A stretch of 22,297 nt of DNA from IMG/VR virus record IMGVR_UViG_3300035126_000343, positions 1 through 22,297 of that record. The stretch is one strand, 5' to 3'. The stretch is from a virus. Below are positions 14,286-21,312 of the stretch, piece after piece. Under the pieces are notes generated by a model, which saw only the letters and a list, made by a program, of their open reading frames with translations, was not told the DNA's origin and made no database searches. The position numbers and the translations under genes were made by a program. Position 1 is the first letter of the stretch. Every line of letters begins with the position of its first letter.

Positions 14286-15068
14286 ATGCCTATGTTCGGT
14301 TACAACGGTGCCCTTCGCGGCAAATCCCGCACCCCTTCTTTATCCAGTGCCAGCGGTATCTGGGATTGCGGTGAGCAGTGTGATTCGCAACGCGCAGGCA
14401 TTTGGCCCATTAGCGGAAATCCGATTCCAGGACTATCCCCAATTCTATGGTATGACTTTGCCGATGAGTCAACTGTCACAACGTCAAGCGGACAAATTGC
14501 GCAAATTACAGACAAAGGAAGTCTTGGTCGCACGTTAACTGCCAGCGCTACCGGACCCACCTACGCGACAACTATTAACGGGAAAAAAGTATCAAACTGG
14601 GGAACGTCCACACATACCAACTATCTACGCAACAATTCAGCAACATCGTTTACTATTGCAGAATTGTATATTGTCGCAGACAGTAGCGACACAAGTAGTT
14701 TTTCTGCCTATTCTGGCTTGGCGACAAGCGTAAGCGGCACAGACATTTTTCTGAATGGCAGTGTAACAGGATTTGAGGGACCGTTTGGACTGGTAAATAG
14801 GGTTTTCCTTAACGGAGGAACAAGTAACCGCTATAGCAACATTTTTACTGAAATTGAAAGTCCTTGTATTCTTAGAGCCGTAAACAGCGCCGGCACCGCA
14901 ACTACTTCTACCGACGGTTTCCAGATTGGTATGGATAGAGGTAATGGAGGACGAGGCTGGCGTGGCTTAATCGCCGAGGTCGTGTGCTTTTCCTCTGTGC
15001 TCGGCAGCACAGATCGCGCAAGCGTACACTCGTATCTGGCCGCCAAATGGGGCATTACTCTCGCCTAA
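14286..15068 (+). CDS. LamG/ConA-like lectin domain protein, copy 3
   Basis: The 260-residue third paralogue has a head segment (MFGYNGALRGKSRTPSLSS) that resembles copy 1 (GFNGGLMGVQRTPATSS) more than copy 2. It then has SGNPIPGLSPILWYDFADES, shared with copy 2, and ends FQIGMDRGNGGRGWRGLIAE and AKWGITLA. This mosaic of similarity suggests recombination among copies. The central loops (about 95-180) are unlike either relative, and codon use is more AT-rich there. A predicted beta-sandwich lectin of the virion surface, as for the other copies. It ends the coupled run of genes; a 101-nt gap with a candidate promoter follows. Confidence 0.75.
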   Translation: MPMFGYNGALRGKSRTPSLSSASGIWDCGEQCDSQRAGIWPISGNPIPGLSPILWYDFADESTVTTSSGQIAQITDKGSLGRTLTASATGPTYATTINGKKVSNWGTSTHTNYLRNNSATSFTIAELYIVADSSDTSSFSAYSGLATSVSGTDIFLNGSVTGFEGPFGLVNRVFLNGGTSNRYSNIFTEIESPCILRAVNSAGTATTSTDGFQIGMDRGNGGRGWRGLIAEVVCFSSVLGSTDRASVHSYLAAKWGITLA

Positions 15069-15125
15069 GCCTGCGGTGCGTCTTTAACACAGTTGCCCTT
15101 AATCCCCCTTTCGCGCCAGGTCCGC

Positions 15126-15131
15126 TACACT
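15126..15131 (+). promoter_or_regulatory. Candidate promoter -10 box (TACACT) in the gap before the distal fibre genes
   Basis: GCTACACT lies 38 nt before the ATG at 15170, inside the 101-nt gap 15069-15169. It is the third occurrence of the same word at almost the same distance from a start codon. No matching -35 box is seen at 16-18 nt. The gap holds no terminator hairpin that I can find. Confidence 0.45.
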
Positions 15132-15169
15132 TGTCATAACTCCAGCGGTTCTACTTTTCTCGTAAACCC

Positions 15170-15592
15170 ATGGCCAGCCTGATTTACCTATCGTGCCTGG
15201 ACGACAGCGCCAAGGGCAACATAGATTTTGATACGGATACGTTTAAGGTTTTGCTTGTTACCGCGTCCTACGTACCGGACAAGCTTACCCACACCAAACG
15301 TTCCGCTGTAACCGACGAGGTTACTGGCACGGGTTACACTGCTGGCGGTGTTACCTGCACCTGTACGGTTGCAAAGTCCACGGTAAACAACGAAGTAACG
15401 CTTACATTCGCTGCTGTAAACTGGCCGACAGCAACACTAACGGCCCGCGGTGCCGTCTACTTTAAGTCCAGGGGTGGAGCGTCATCAGCAGACGAGCTTA
15501 TCGCCTACGATGACTTTGGCGCCAACATCTCAAGCACCGCTCAGACCTTCTATCTGAACTCTTCGGTCCTTACCCTGCGCAATCTGACATGA
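15170..15592 (+). CDS. Phage virion-associated protein, fibre-type, function unknown
   Basis: The 140-residue protein begins MASLIYLSCLDDSAKGNIDF and has DTFKVLLVTASYVPDKLTHT followed by VTDEVTGTGYTAGG and ending FYLNSSVLTLRNLT. This pattern (DxFKVxLVTxxYxPxKxTHxxRSxVTxEVTGTGYTAGG) is one I recognise from many phages as a conserved, uncharacterised structural protein encoded among tail fibre genes. The protein looks all-beta. The next gene starts in an ATGA overlap, so the two are coupled. It is preceded by a TACACT box and a pyrimidine-rich leader (GTTCTACTTTTCTCG) without a Shine-Dalgarno. Role inferred: a tail appendage component. Confidence 0.65.
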   Translation: MASLIYLSCLDDSAKGNIDFDTDTFKVLLVTASYVPDKLTHTKRSAVTDEVTGTGYTAGGVTCTCTVAKSTVNNEVTLTFAAVNWPTATLTARGAVYFKSRGGASSADELIAYDDFGANISSTAQTFYLNSSVLTLRNLT

Positions 15593-16011
15593 GTACCATC
15601 GTAACTCGTTCCGGCAAGGGCACACCCCTTACTCACGCCGAACTCGACAGTAATTTTAGCAATCTAAACACCGATAAAGCTGGCTACGTCACGGGCGAGG
15701 GCGGTGCGGTAAGTCAAGCAACGAGCAAGGCAACAGGCGTAACGCTTAATAAGCGATGCGGTCAGATTACGCTTAACGGCGCCTCTCTTGCAGCATCTAC
15801 CACTGTAAGCTTTACGCTTACGAATAGCACAATCGTAGCCACTGACATCGTTGTGCTGAACCACGTATCGGTAGGTAACCTAGGCGACTATGCGCTTAGC
15901 GCTAGGGCCGCAGCAGGATCCGCTACTATCGCAGTACGCAACCTCACTGCCAGTTCACTTTCTGATGCACTCGTCATTGGCTTTGCGGTAATCAAAGCAA
16001 CCGCCGCATAA
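15589..16011 (+). CDS. Tail fibre-like protein with trimeric-fibre style module
   Basis: This 140-residue protein has a leader (GTPLTHAELDSNFSNLNTDK) characteristic of phage fibre proteins; this segment usually marks an N-terminal attachment region. It is followed by GEGGAVSQATSKATGVTLNK, CGQITLNGASLAASTTVSFTL and a final beta region ending in FAVIKATAA. The second part is a small module found at the ends of many phage fibres, I believe a trimeric beta domain. It lies last in the accessory block, 3 nt before the L-like gene, and is translationally coupled to its upstream neighbour. Likely a short tail fibre or tip protein that touches the host surface. Confidence 0.65.
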   Translation: MSTIVTRSGKGTPLTHAELDSNFSNLNTDKAGYVTGEGGAVSQATSKATGVTLNKRCGQITLNGASLAASTTVSFTLTNSTIVATDIVVLNHVSVGNLGDYALSARAAAGSATIAVRNLTASSLSDALVIGFAVIKATAA

Positions 16012-16014
16012 GCA

Positions 16015-16773
16015 ATGAATTACGTTGTACTCGGATATTACGTATCTGGGTATGCCGAGGGCGACTCGGTTATCACGTCCTCGCTCCAGGAGGTTTCCCC
16101 TGGAGCGGTAATTGAGTTGTTCCAGCTCGTACTGAATACCGCACAACACGGCATAAACCAGACATTCTACTTTCACGCTGGCACCAATCAGCTTGAGAGC
16201 AACGTAGTTTGGCAAGGAAATACGTACCAAGCATTTCCCATCGAGGCCGAAGGGTTTGAGTGGGACGGTCAAGGCTCCTTACCCCGCCCTAAAATCCGCG
16301 CCGCCAACGTCCTAGGAACTTTATCAAACCTCATACTCTCCTTACCCGAAGGCTTAGAAGGTGCCAAGGTCGTGCGCATCCGCACCCTGGCACGCTTTCT
16401 CGATGCTATCAATTTCCCATCCAGCAGCAACCCAACCGCCGATCCCAACGCCTCTTGGGAACCGGAAATTTACTACATAGACAGAAAAGCGTCGGAAACT
16501 CGCACAGCAGTCGAGTACGAATTAGCCAGCGCATTCGATCTCGTAGGTGTTAGAGCCCCTAAGCGTCAATGTGTTGCCCGCTGCCAATGGGTCTACAGAT
16601 CGGCCGAATGTGGCTACACAGGAATCACCTATTTCAACGACAAGGATCAGCCCGTAGGCTCTTCTGCACAAGACTCGTGCAGCAAGCAGCTCTCCGGGTG
16701 TGAGCTACGATTTGGGCAGTACGCCCAACTGCCATTCGGCGGCTTTCCGGGCATTGGAACCTTCTTCGTATGA
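16015..16773 (+). CDS. L: Minor tail protein L, iron-sulphur cluster type
   Basis: The 252-residue protein follows lambda gpL. A central region [20 protein letters not shown] leads into [13 protein letters not shown], then [16 protein letters not shown]. The C-terminal region carries cysteines at residues 190, 199, 222 and 229 ([26 protein letters not shown]). The spacing 9-23-7 equals, as I recall it, the spacing of the four cysteines that bind the [4Fe-4S] cluster in lambda gpL (173, 182, 205, 212). An extra Cys lies at 186. gpL is part of the tail tip and joins M to the hub. The first about 20 residues ([16 protein letters not shown]) have no counterpart I recognise in lambda. The gene overlaps the next by ATGA. 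Confidence 0.9.
   Translation: MNYVVLGYYVSGYAEGDSVITSSLQEVSPGAVIELFQLVLNTAQHGINQTFYFHAGTNQLESNVVWQGNTYQAFPIEAEGFEWDGQGSLPRPKIRAANVLGTLSNLILSLPEGLEGAKVVRIRTLARFLDAINFPSSSNPTADPNASWEPEIYYIDRKASETRTAVEYELASAFDLVGVRAPKRQCVARCQWVYRSAECGYTGITYFNDKDQPVGSSAQDSCSKQLSGCELRFGQYAQLPFGGFPGIGTFFV
16082..16107 (+). promoter_or_regulatory. Strong hairpin inside the 5' part of the L gene
   Basis: CGCTCCAGG (16082-16090) pairs perfectly with CCTGGAGCG (16099-16107). Extra G-C pairs are possible toward a TTT loop. The stem buries an AGGAGG (16088-16093). The hairpin lies within codons 23-31 and does not end in a T tract, so it is not a terminator. It might slow ribosomes or set mRNA stability, or be coincidence. 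Confidence 0.4.
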
Positions 16774-17474
16774 GCTGGAAAGACGCCGCACTAAGCCATG
16801 CACAAGCGCTCGATCCGCACGAGTCATGCGGCCTTGTTGTAATTGTAAAAGGTAAGGAAACTTACTGGCCCTGCAAAAACATCGCAACTTATCCAGAGCA
16901 GATGTTCAGTATCTGCCCAAACGATTATGCGGAAGCGGAACAGGCCGGCGAAGTTGTGGCCATAGTACACAGTCATCCCGCATTCCCGACTACTGCCAGC
17001 AACGCAGACATGGTTGCAGCGGAAAAAACAGCTTTGCCATGGCACATCGTCAACCCCAAAACGCTGGCCTGGAGCACGTACACGCCCTGTGGCTACGTCG
17101 CACCGCTCATCGGTAGGGAATGGGTCTGGGGCGTGCAGGATTGCTGGACTCTTGTCAGGGACTGGTACGCAGAGCAGGGTATCGCTTTGCCCGACTGGGA
17201 GCGCCCCGTCAACCCTCTTGACTTTGCCGACGCACCCATCTTCGATGCGTGCTGGCCCGCTGCCGGCTTCAGGGAACTAAGCGACGACGAAGACTTACAA
17301 CCTGGCGACGCACTGCTTATGTCAATCCAGTCAAACACAGGACTGAATCACTGCGGCGTCTACATCGGTGATGGCATGGTACTCCACCACCTACGCGGAA
17401 GACTCAGCAGCCGCGACATCTACGGAGGCTGGCTCCTTAAATGTACCGGAAGGAGGTTGCGTTATGTTGCGTAA
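16770..17474 (+). CDS. K: Tail tip protein K: JAMM-type + NlpC/P60 peptidase
   Basis: The 234-residue protein has two domains, as lambda gpK does. Residues 1-110 are a JAB/MPN (JAMM) domain with Glu18, the metal motif HSHP at 67-70 and Ser77/Asp80 in SNAD, all present. Residues 115-234 are NlpC/P60: catalytic Cys125 in [12 protein letters not shown], His194 in [10 protein letters not shown], and the His206/His207 pair as the likely third polar residue. Such proteins take part in tail tip assembly and may cut peptidoglycan peptides during entry. The start is an ATGA overlap with L. The stop overlaps the I gene by 11 nt. Both active sites look intact, which suggests real enzymatic activity. Confidence 0.9.
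   Translation: MSWKDAALSHAQALDPHESCGLVVIVKGKETYWPCKNIATYPEQMFSICPNDYAEAEQAGEVVAIVHSHPAFPTTASNADMVAAEKTALPWHIVNPKTLAWSTYTPCGYVAPLIGREWVWGVQDCWTLVRDWYAEQGIALPDWERPVNPLDFADAPIFDACWPAAGFRELSDDEDLQPGDALLMSIQSNTGLNHCGVYIGDGMVLHHLRGRLSSRDIYGGWLLKCTGRRLRYVA
17451..17456 (+). promoter_or_regulatory. Shine-Dalgarno deciding the start of the I gene
   Basis: AGGAGG lies 7 nt before the ATG at 17464, inside the end of the K gene. An upstream in-frame ATG at 17368 would add 32 residues unlike gpI and lies wholly within K. The Shine-Dalgarno and the match of [16 protein letters not shown] to I-type N-termini fix the start at 17464. Confidence 0.85.
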
Positions 17475-18624
17475 GATCCGGCTATACGGAAGCCTTGCGA
17501 AATTCGTAGGCACCCGAGTCCTAGAGGCAGACGTACGCACAGCAGCAGAAGCCGTGCGCTTTCTTGTCACTAATTTTGATGGGCTTGAACAGCACATGGC
17601 TGACAAGCACTACAAAGTAATCACGCATACCGCAATAACACTAGACGAACTACACGATATAACTAATGTAGACACCATTAAGATTGTGCCAGCCGTCGAA
17701 GGCTCCGGTCCCGTGGGCCGTATTTTAGCTGGCATCGGACTTGTCGTTCTTTCCTTTTTCGTCCCATTTGCTGCTCCTTTGCTTCTTGGCATAGGCGCAA
17801 GCTTGGTGCTCGGCGGCGTAGCACAGCTGCTTACGCCAGTTCCGCGACTAGGACAGGGAGAAGGCTCGATAACAGACACAAAAAGAAGCTACAACTTCTC
17901 TGGTATTCAGCAGACGAGCCGAGCTGGCACGCCAGTACCGCTTGTTTACGGCAAGACCCTAGTAGGTAGCGTTGTTATATCCGCAGGCATTTCTGACGAA
18001 GTGCAGGTAGGCGCCTCCGCTCCACCGCCCACAATTACAATATCTGGCACAGCTCCGAACCAAATACTTACCGCGCCAAATGTATGCGAAATTAGGTCAA
18101 TCCAATGGTTCCGCAACGGTGTGCCTATCCCCGGTGCAACGCAAAGTCAATACGCGCTCACGTCGCTGGACTACGACCAAACAATTACCGCCAATATCGT
18201 ATGCTTTGACGGCAGCACAGTAATCACCGAGAATTTTGACGTACCTTTTGAGCCAACTGCCTACACGTACTGGCGAGCAGTTACGCCAGGAGGCGTATCA
18301 GGCTGGCTTCGCACTGATCAACATAAAGCAAGGTATATAGGAGCTGCTGATCTACCGGATCATTGTGGTCTTGACCCGGAGGGGGAGCGTGACTGGTTCC
18401 CTGGTAAAACTTACACAATGGCAGGGCCTTGCAGTCTTGGCGGATACCTGGGCGGGGTGTTTGCTGTGCCGCTAAATCCGGTTCCAGGTTCGGTCAACTC
18501 CCCACTCATACAGTGGTATGGCGGTGTTGGCCAGGACAACCCTTATCCCGTAACCCCAATTTCATTTGAATTTAGCACGGATGGCGTAAACGTCACAACG
18601 ACGTGGGCTGGCATTACAGACTAA
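17464..18624 (+). CDS. I: Tail assembly protein I fused to an Ig-like and a further C-terminal domain
   Basis: The 386-residue protein is much longer than lambda gpI (about 220). Residues 1-80 form a ubiquitin-like beta-grasp domain ([16 protein letters not shown] to [10 protein letters not shown]). Residues 84-125 are a Gly-rich hydrophobic segment ([20 protein letters not shown]) like that of I proteins. Residues 141-178 hold the conserved [19 protein letters not shown]. After a Pro-rich linker (185-189), residues about 187-260 look like an Ig-like domain with Trp215 and the pattern [20 protein letters not shown] followed by ITANIVCF. Residues 261-386 are an unrecognised domain rich in Trp, Tyr and Gly. 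The I part helps assemble J and the tip and is cleaved or lost in lambda; the extra domains would be exposed. Confidence 0.85.
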   Translation: MLRKIRLYGSLAKFVGTRVLEADVRTAAEAVRFLVTNFDGLEQHMADKHYKVITHTAITLDELHDITNVDTIKIVPAVEGSGPVGRILAGIGLVVLSFFVPFAAPLLLGIGASLVLGGVAQLLTPVPRLGQGEGSITDTKRSYNFSGIQQTSRAGTPVPLVYGKTLVGSVVISAGISDEVQVGASAPPPTITISGTAPNQILTAPNVCEIRSIQWFRNGVPIPGATQSQYALTSLDYDQTITANIVCFDGSTVITENFDVPFEPTAYTYWRAVTPGGVSGWLRTDQHKARYIGAADLPDHCGLDPEGERDWFPGKTYTMAGPCSLGGYLGGVFAVPLNPVPGSVNSPLIQWYGGVGQDNPYPVTPISFEFSTDGVNVTTTWAGITD

Positions 18625-18629
18625 ATGCT

Positions 18630-18806
18630 ATGTTTTTTGATCCCCTGGGTTCACTCGCCACGCAAGTACAGGCCGACGAGCGCCTATCCTTATGCCATAC
18701 CTGCGAGCACTACATAAGGCTGACTGGGCAGTGCTCTCTGTGCTATTGCTTTATGAACGCTAAGGTGTGGGCTAAGGGTGCGCAGTGCCCAATCAGCAAG
18801 TGGTAA
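18630..18806 (+). CDS. Small Cys-rich zinc-ribbon-like protein, DUF6171 type
   Basis: The gene encodes 58 residues with six cysteines: C22 and C25 (LCHTCEHY), C35, C38 and C40 (QCSLCYCFM), and C53 (AQCPISKW). The pattern ERLxxCxxC...GxCxxCxCxMxxK...CPxxKW is that of the DUF6171 family, known to me from cyanophages and some other phages. It presumably binds a metal ion, most likely zinc. I chose the ATG at 18630. A GTG at 18603 in the same frame lies within the I gene, and an ATG at 18625 is in another frame. It has no Shine-Dalgarno, and is sandwiched between I and J, where lambda has lom-type genes only after J. Function unknown. A virion or regulatory role cannot be separated. Confidence 0.75.
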   Translation: MFFDPLGSLATQVQADERLSLCHTCEHYIRLTGQCSLCYCFMNAKVWAKGAQCPISKW

Positions 18807-18810
18807 GTCC

Positions 18811-21066
18811 ATGACATCCTCGCAACCCTCTGTACAGCCACTGCACTCACTCGTTTCCGGCGCGGGCGGCAAAGGTAGCGCACCAGCCCCGCGCAAGCCC
18901 AGGACCGACGCGGACAGCCTCAACTCCACACAATACGCTAATGTCCTTGACCTAATTTCCGAAGGCGAAATCGAAGGCTTGGTAGATGGCTACAAGTCTA
19001 TTTTCTTCAACAATACAGCACTTCAGAACTCAGACGGCTCATACAACTTTCAGGACGTAGAGATCCACCTCCGCAGCGGCACACAAACCCAGACCTGGAT
19101 CCCCCTAGCCAGCGGCGGCGTAGAAGACGAAAAACCAGTCGGCGTCGAGGTACAGCAGGCATTCCCCATCGTAAAGACGATCACAGACATTCAAGTAGAC
19201 GCAGTACGAGTTACTATCTCCATTCCGTCGCTGCAGCGAATTGATCAGGATACCGGCGACACCTTAGGCACCTCTGTTTCGCTAAAAATATCAGTCCAGT
19301 ATGCCGGTGGCGGCTATACCGATGTAATTACAGACACTATCTCGGGAAGAACATCAGACGAATACCGAAAGCTTTACGTAGTGCCGCTGGCCGCACGCTC
19401 TGCAGGAATAAGCGCAGACATAAAAGTTACGCGCCTTACAGCAGACAGTAGCGATCAACTTCTGAATAACAAGACGATATGGAGTAGCTACACCGAAATT
19501 ATCTACGCAAAACTGCGCTACCCCAACAGCGCTCTCGTCGGCATCCGCGTAAACGCACAGCAATTCAACTCCATCCCACAGCGCAGTTACCTAATCAAAG
19601 GCATCAAGGTTCAGATACCCGCCGGTGTAACCGTCGATCAAACGACGGGTCGCATCATCTACCCGCCCAACTTCATCTGGAACGGAACCCTCGGAGCTGC
19701 GGTCTGGACATCCTGCCCCGCATGGATCCTCTGGGATCTGCTCACAGAATCGCGCTACGGTTTCGGCGATCACATCAAAGCCACACATCTCGATAAGTGG
19801 GCTTTCTACGCCGCCTCTAAGTACGCCAACGAGTTGGTTGCGGATGGCTTTGGCGGTGAGGAAGCCCGCTTCTCCTGCAACGCAAATATCCAGACATCAG
19901 AGGACGCCTACAGACTCGTAAACGACCTCTTATCCGTAATGAGATGCCAGGGCTTCTGGAGCGCTGGAGCGCTTACCGTTGTTCAAGACCGCCCCGCAGA
20001 TCCCGCATACCTGTTCACACTCGCCAACGTATCTAAGGACGGATTTGTTTACAGCAATTCCAGCCTAAAAACGCGGCCTAATGTGGCCGTTGTAAGCTAC
20101 TTGGATCTTGATACGCGCGACACAGCTTACGAGGTAGCTGAGGATGTCGAGCTTGTAAATAAGTATGGTGTCGTAAAAACAGAAATAAGCTCGTTTGCTT
20201 GCACAAGCAGGGGCCAAGCTAACCGCCTGGGACGCTGGCTAATCTACACTGAGCGCTACGAAAAAGACGTTGTTACGTTCCAGTCCGGGCTGGAGGCTGG
20301 GCAGAAAATCCGTCCCGGTCAGATCATCAAAATTTCCGACCCCCTCTACGCTGGTTCGCGTCGTGCCGGTCGCATTGCCGCAGCGACCAGCACACAAATT
20401 ACAATCGACAACGCAGCAGAAACCGATCTAAGCGGTGCGGCATCAAGCTCCCTTGTTTCTGTAATTCTGCCGGATGGAACGCTAGAAACCAGGCAGGTCT
20501 CCACGATCGCAGGCGGTGTAATTACCGTTACACAGCCCTTCAGCATCACACCCAATGCAAACTCCATCTGGGCGCTGGAGACCTCGATCGTAGAGACAAC
20601 CCTATGGCGCGTCTTAGGAATAAAGGAAGAAGACGGCTCCCAATACGCAATAACCGCAATAGCGTATAACCCTGCGAAGTACGCTTACGTGGAGGATGCG
20701 GTGCCGCTCCAGCCACGGCAGGGCACTCAACTGAATCCTCTTCCGCCGGCCCCCCAGAATGTGCGTGGTACGGAGATCGACTTCGACCGCAACGGCGTCA
20801 CCGTCAAGAAGCTCACGTTCTTCTGGACGGCACCCCCTGGTATCGGACAGTTCAGGGTTAAGTACCGGCCCGAGTCGGACTATTTTGTGACCGTAGACGT
20901 TCAGGGTTTTGTGTTTGACGTAGAAAACCCCAAGCCCGGTAAACACTACATACAGGTATCTAGCATTTCGTCTAGCTCAAACCTTAGTCAAGCTGTTCTG
21001 GGCGAATACACAATAGGCCCCTACGTAGTTACCGACTACGTTGACGCGGACTACGGAACCGCGTAA
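18811..21066 (+). CDS. J: Tail tip attachment protein J (central hub and fibre), short form
   Basis: The 751-residue protein matches lambda gpJ closely in its first 620 residues. Examples are DLISEGEIEGLVDGYKSIFF, NNKTIWSSYTEIIYAK, ALVGIRVNAQQFNS, GFGGEEARFSCNA, QDRPADPAYLF and CTSRGQANRLGRWLIYTE. These regions form the hub and the tail tip core. From about residue 645, a fibronectin type III domain follows (PPAPQNVRGTEID, FFWTAPPGIGQFRVKYRPES, HYIQVSSISSS). It ends abruptly with VVTDYVDADYGTA. Lambda J is 1132 residues and carries a receptor-binding C-terminus that is missing here, so receptor contact is probably delegated to other proteins. I chose ATG 18811 rather than an upstream in-frame GTG at 18778, which lies inside the preceding gene. 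Confidence 0.92.
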   Translation: MTSSQPSVQPLHSLVSGAGGKGSAPAPRKPRTDADSLNSTQYANVLDLISEGEIEGLVDGYKSIFFNNTALQNSDGSYNFQDVEIHLRSGTQTQTWIPLASGGVEDEKPVGVEVQQAFPIVKTITDIQVDAVRVTISIPSLQRIDQDTGDTLGTSVSLKISVQYAGGGYTDVITDTISGRTSDEYRKLYVVPLAARSAGISADIKVTRLTADSSDQLLNNKTIWSSYTEIIYAKLRYPNSALVGIRVNAQQFNSIPQRSYLIKGIKVQIPAGVTVDQTTGRIIYPPNFIWNGTLGAAVWTSCPAWILWDLLTESRYGFGDHIKATHLDKWAFYAASKYANELVADGFGGEEARFSCNANIQTSEDAYRLVNDLLSVMRCQGFWSAGALTVVQDRPADPAYLFTLANVSKDGFVYSNSSLKTRPNVAVVSYLDLDTRDTAYEVAEDVELVNKYGVVKTEISSFACTSRGQANRLGRWLIYTERYEKDVVTFQSGLEAGQKIRPGQIIKISDPLYAGSRRAGRIAAATSTQITIDNAAETDLSGAASSSLVSVILPDGTLETRQVSTIAGGVITVTQPFSITPNANSIWALETSIVETTLWRVLGIKEEDGSQYAITAIAYNPAKYAYVEDAVPLQPRQGTQLNPLPPAPQNVRGTEIDFDRNGVTVKKLTFFWTAPPGIGQFRVKYRPESDYFVTVDVQGFVFDVENPKPGKHYIQVSSISSSSNLSQAVLGEYTIGPYVVTDYVDADYGTA

Positions 21067-21090
21067 GCTCTGCCTATCGGCTGTCACTTC

Positions 21091-21228
21091 ATGACTGTCA
21101 AAAGCAAAACCGGCGCCGCCCGCGTCGAGCATGTACCAGGCAAGCCCAAACTCACCCGCCAAGGTCAGGGCCAGCACAGCAAGCCCAGCCACGGCCGAAA
21201 GCTGCGGCGCGGCCAAGGTAAGCCGTAG
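21091..21228 (+). CDS. Small basic protein of unknown function
   Basis: A 45-residue frame (MTVKSKTGAARVEHVPGKP, then RQGQGQHSKPSHGRKLRRGQGKP) is strongly basic, rich in Lys, Arg, Gln and Gly, with almost no hydrophobic residues. It is probably disordered and could bind nucleic acid or an acidic partner. Short proteins with an RQGxGxHSKP and RRGQGK ending occur in many cyanophages, from memory. It lies 24 nt after J and has no obvious Shine-Dalgarno. The stop codon falls inside an inverted repeat (21223-21241). Function unknown. The clean start-stop structure and the family-like pattern argue that it is real. Confidence 0.55.
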   Translation: MTVKSKTGAARVEHVPGKPKLTRQGQGQHSKPSHGRKLRRGQGKP

Positions 21229-21241
21229 CGTAACGCTACGG
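21223..21241 (+). repeat. Inverted repeat across the stop codon of the small basic gene
   Basis: CCGTAGCG (21223-21230) and CGCTACGG (21234-21241) are perfect complements with a 3-nt TAA spacer, giving an 8-bp hairpin. The TAG at 21226-21228 lies in the left arm. No T tract follows, so this is at best a weak terminator or an mRNA stability element. The following gap to 21312 (84 nt) also holds the direct repeat described next. Confidence 0.45.
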
Positions 21242-21261
21242 CGCCGCCATTGTGCAGAGCC

Positions 21262-21299
21262 GCTGCCTATGCAACCCTTGCGGGCTAGGCTGCCTATGC
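21262..21299 (+). repeat. Direct repeat GCTGCCTATGC upstream of the lysis genes
   Basis: GCTGCCTATGC occurs at 21262-21272 and again at 21289-21299, 27 nt apart, in the short gap before the first small hydrophobic gene. A related CTGCCTATC lies at 21070-21078, directly after J. The spacing could suit a protein-binding site or a duplicated promoter-like element. No known motif is matched. Confidence 0.35.
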
Positions 21300-21312
21300 G
21301 ACACCTCCACTT

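Noticed and set aside
17368-17463. Upstream start for the I gene that would add 32 residues
   Set aside because: It lies wholly in the K gene. The ATG at 17464 has a strong AGGAGG and the correct N-terminus.
18778-18810. Upstream GTG start for J
   Set aside because: It would overlap the Cys-rich gene by about 30 nt. ATG 18811 directly follows that gene and gives a lambda-like N-terminus.
21223-21241. Intrinsic terminator after the small basic gene
   Set aside because: The hairpin is good, but no T tract follows it. Listed as an inverted repeat only.
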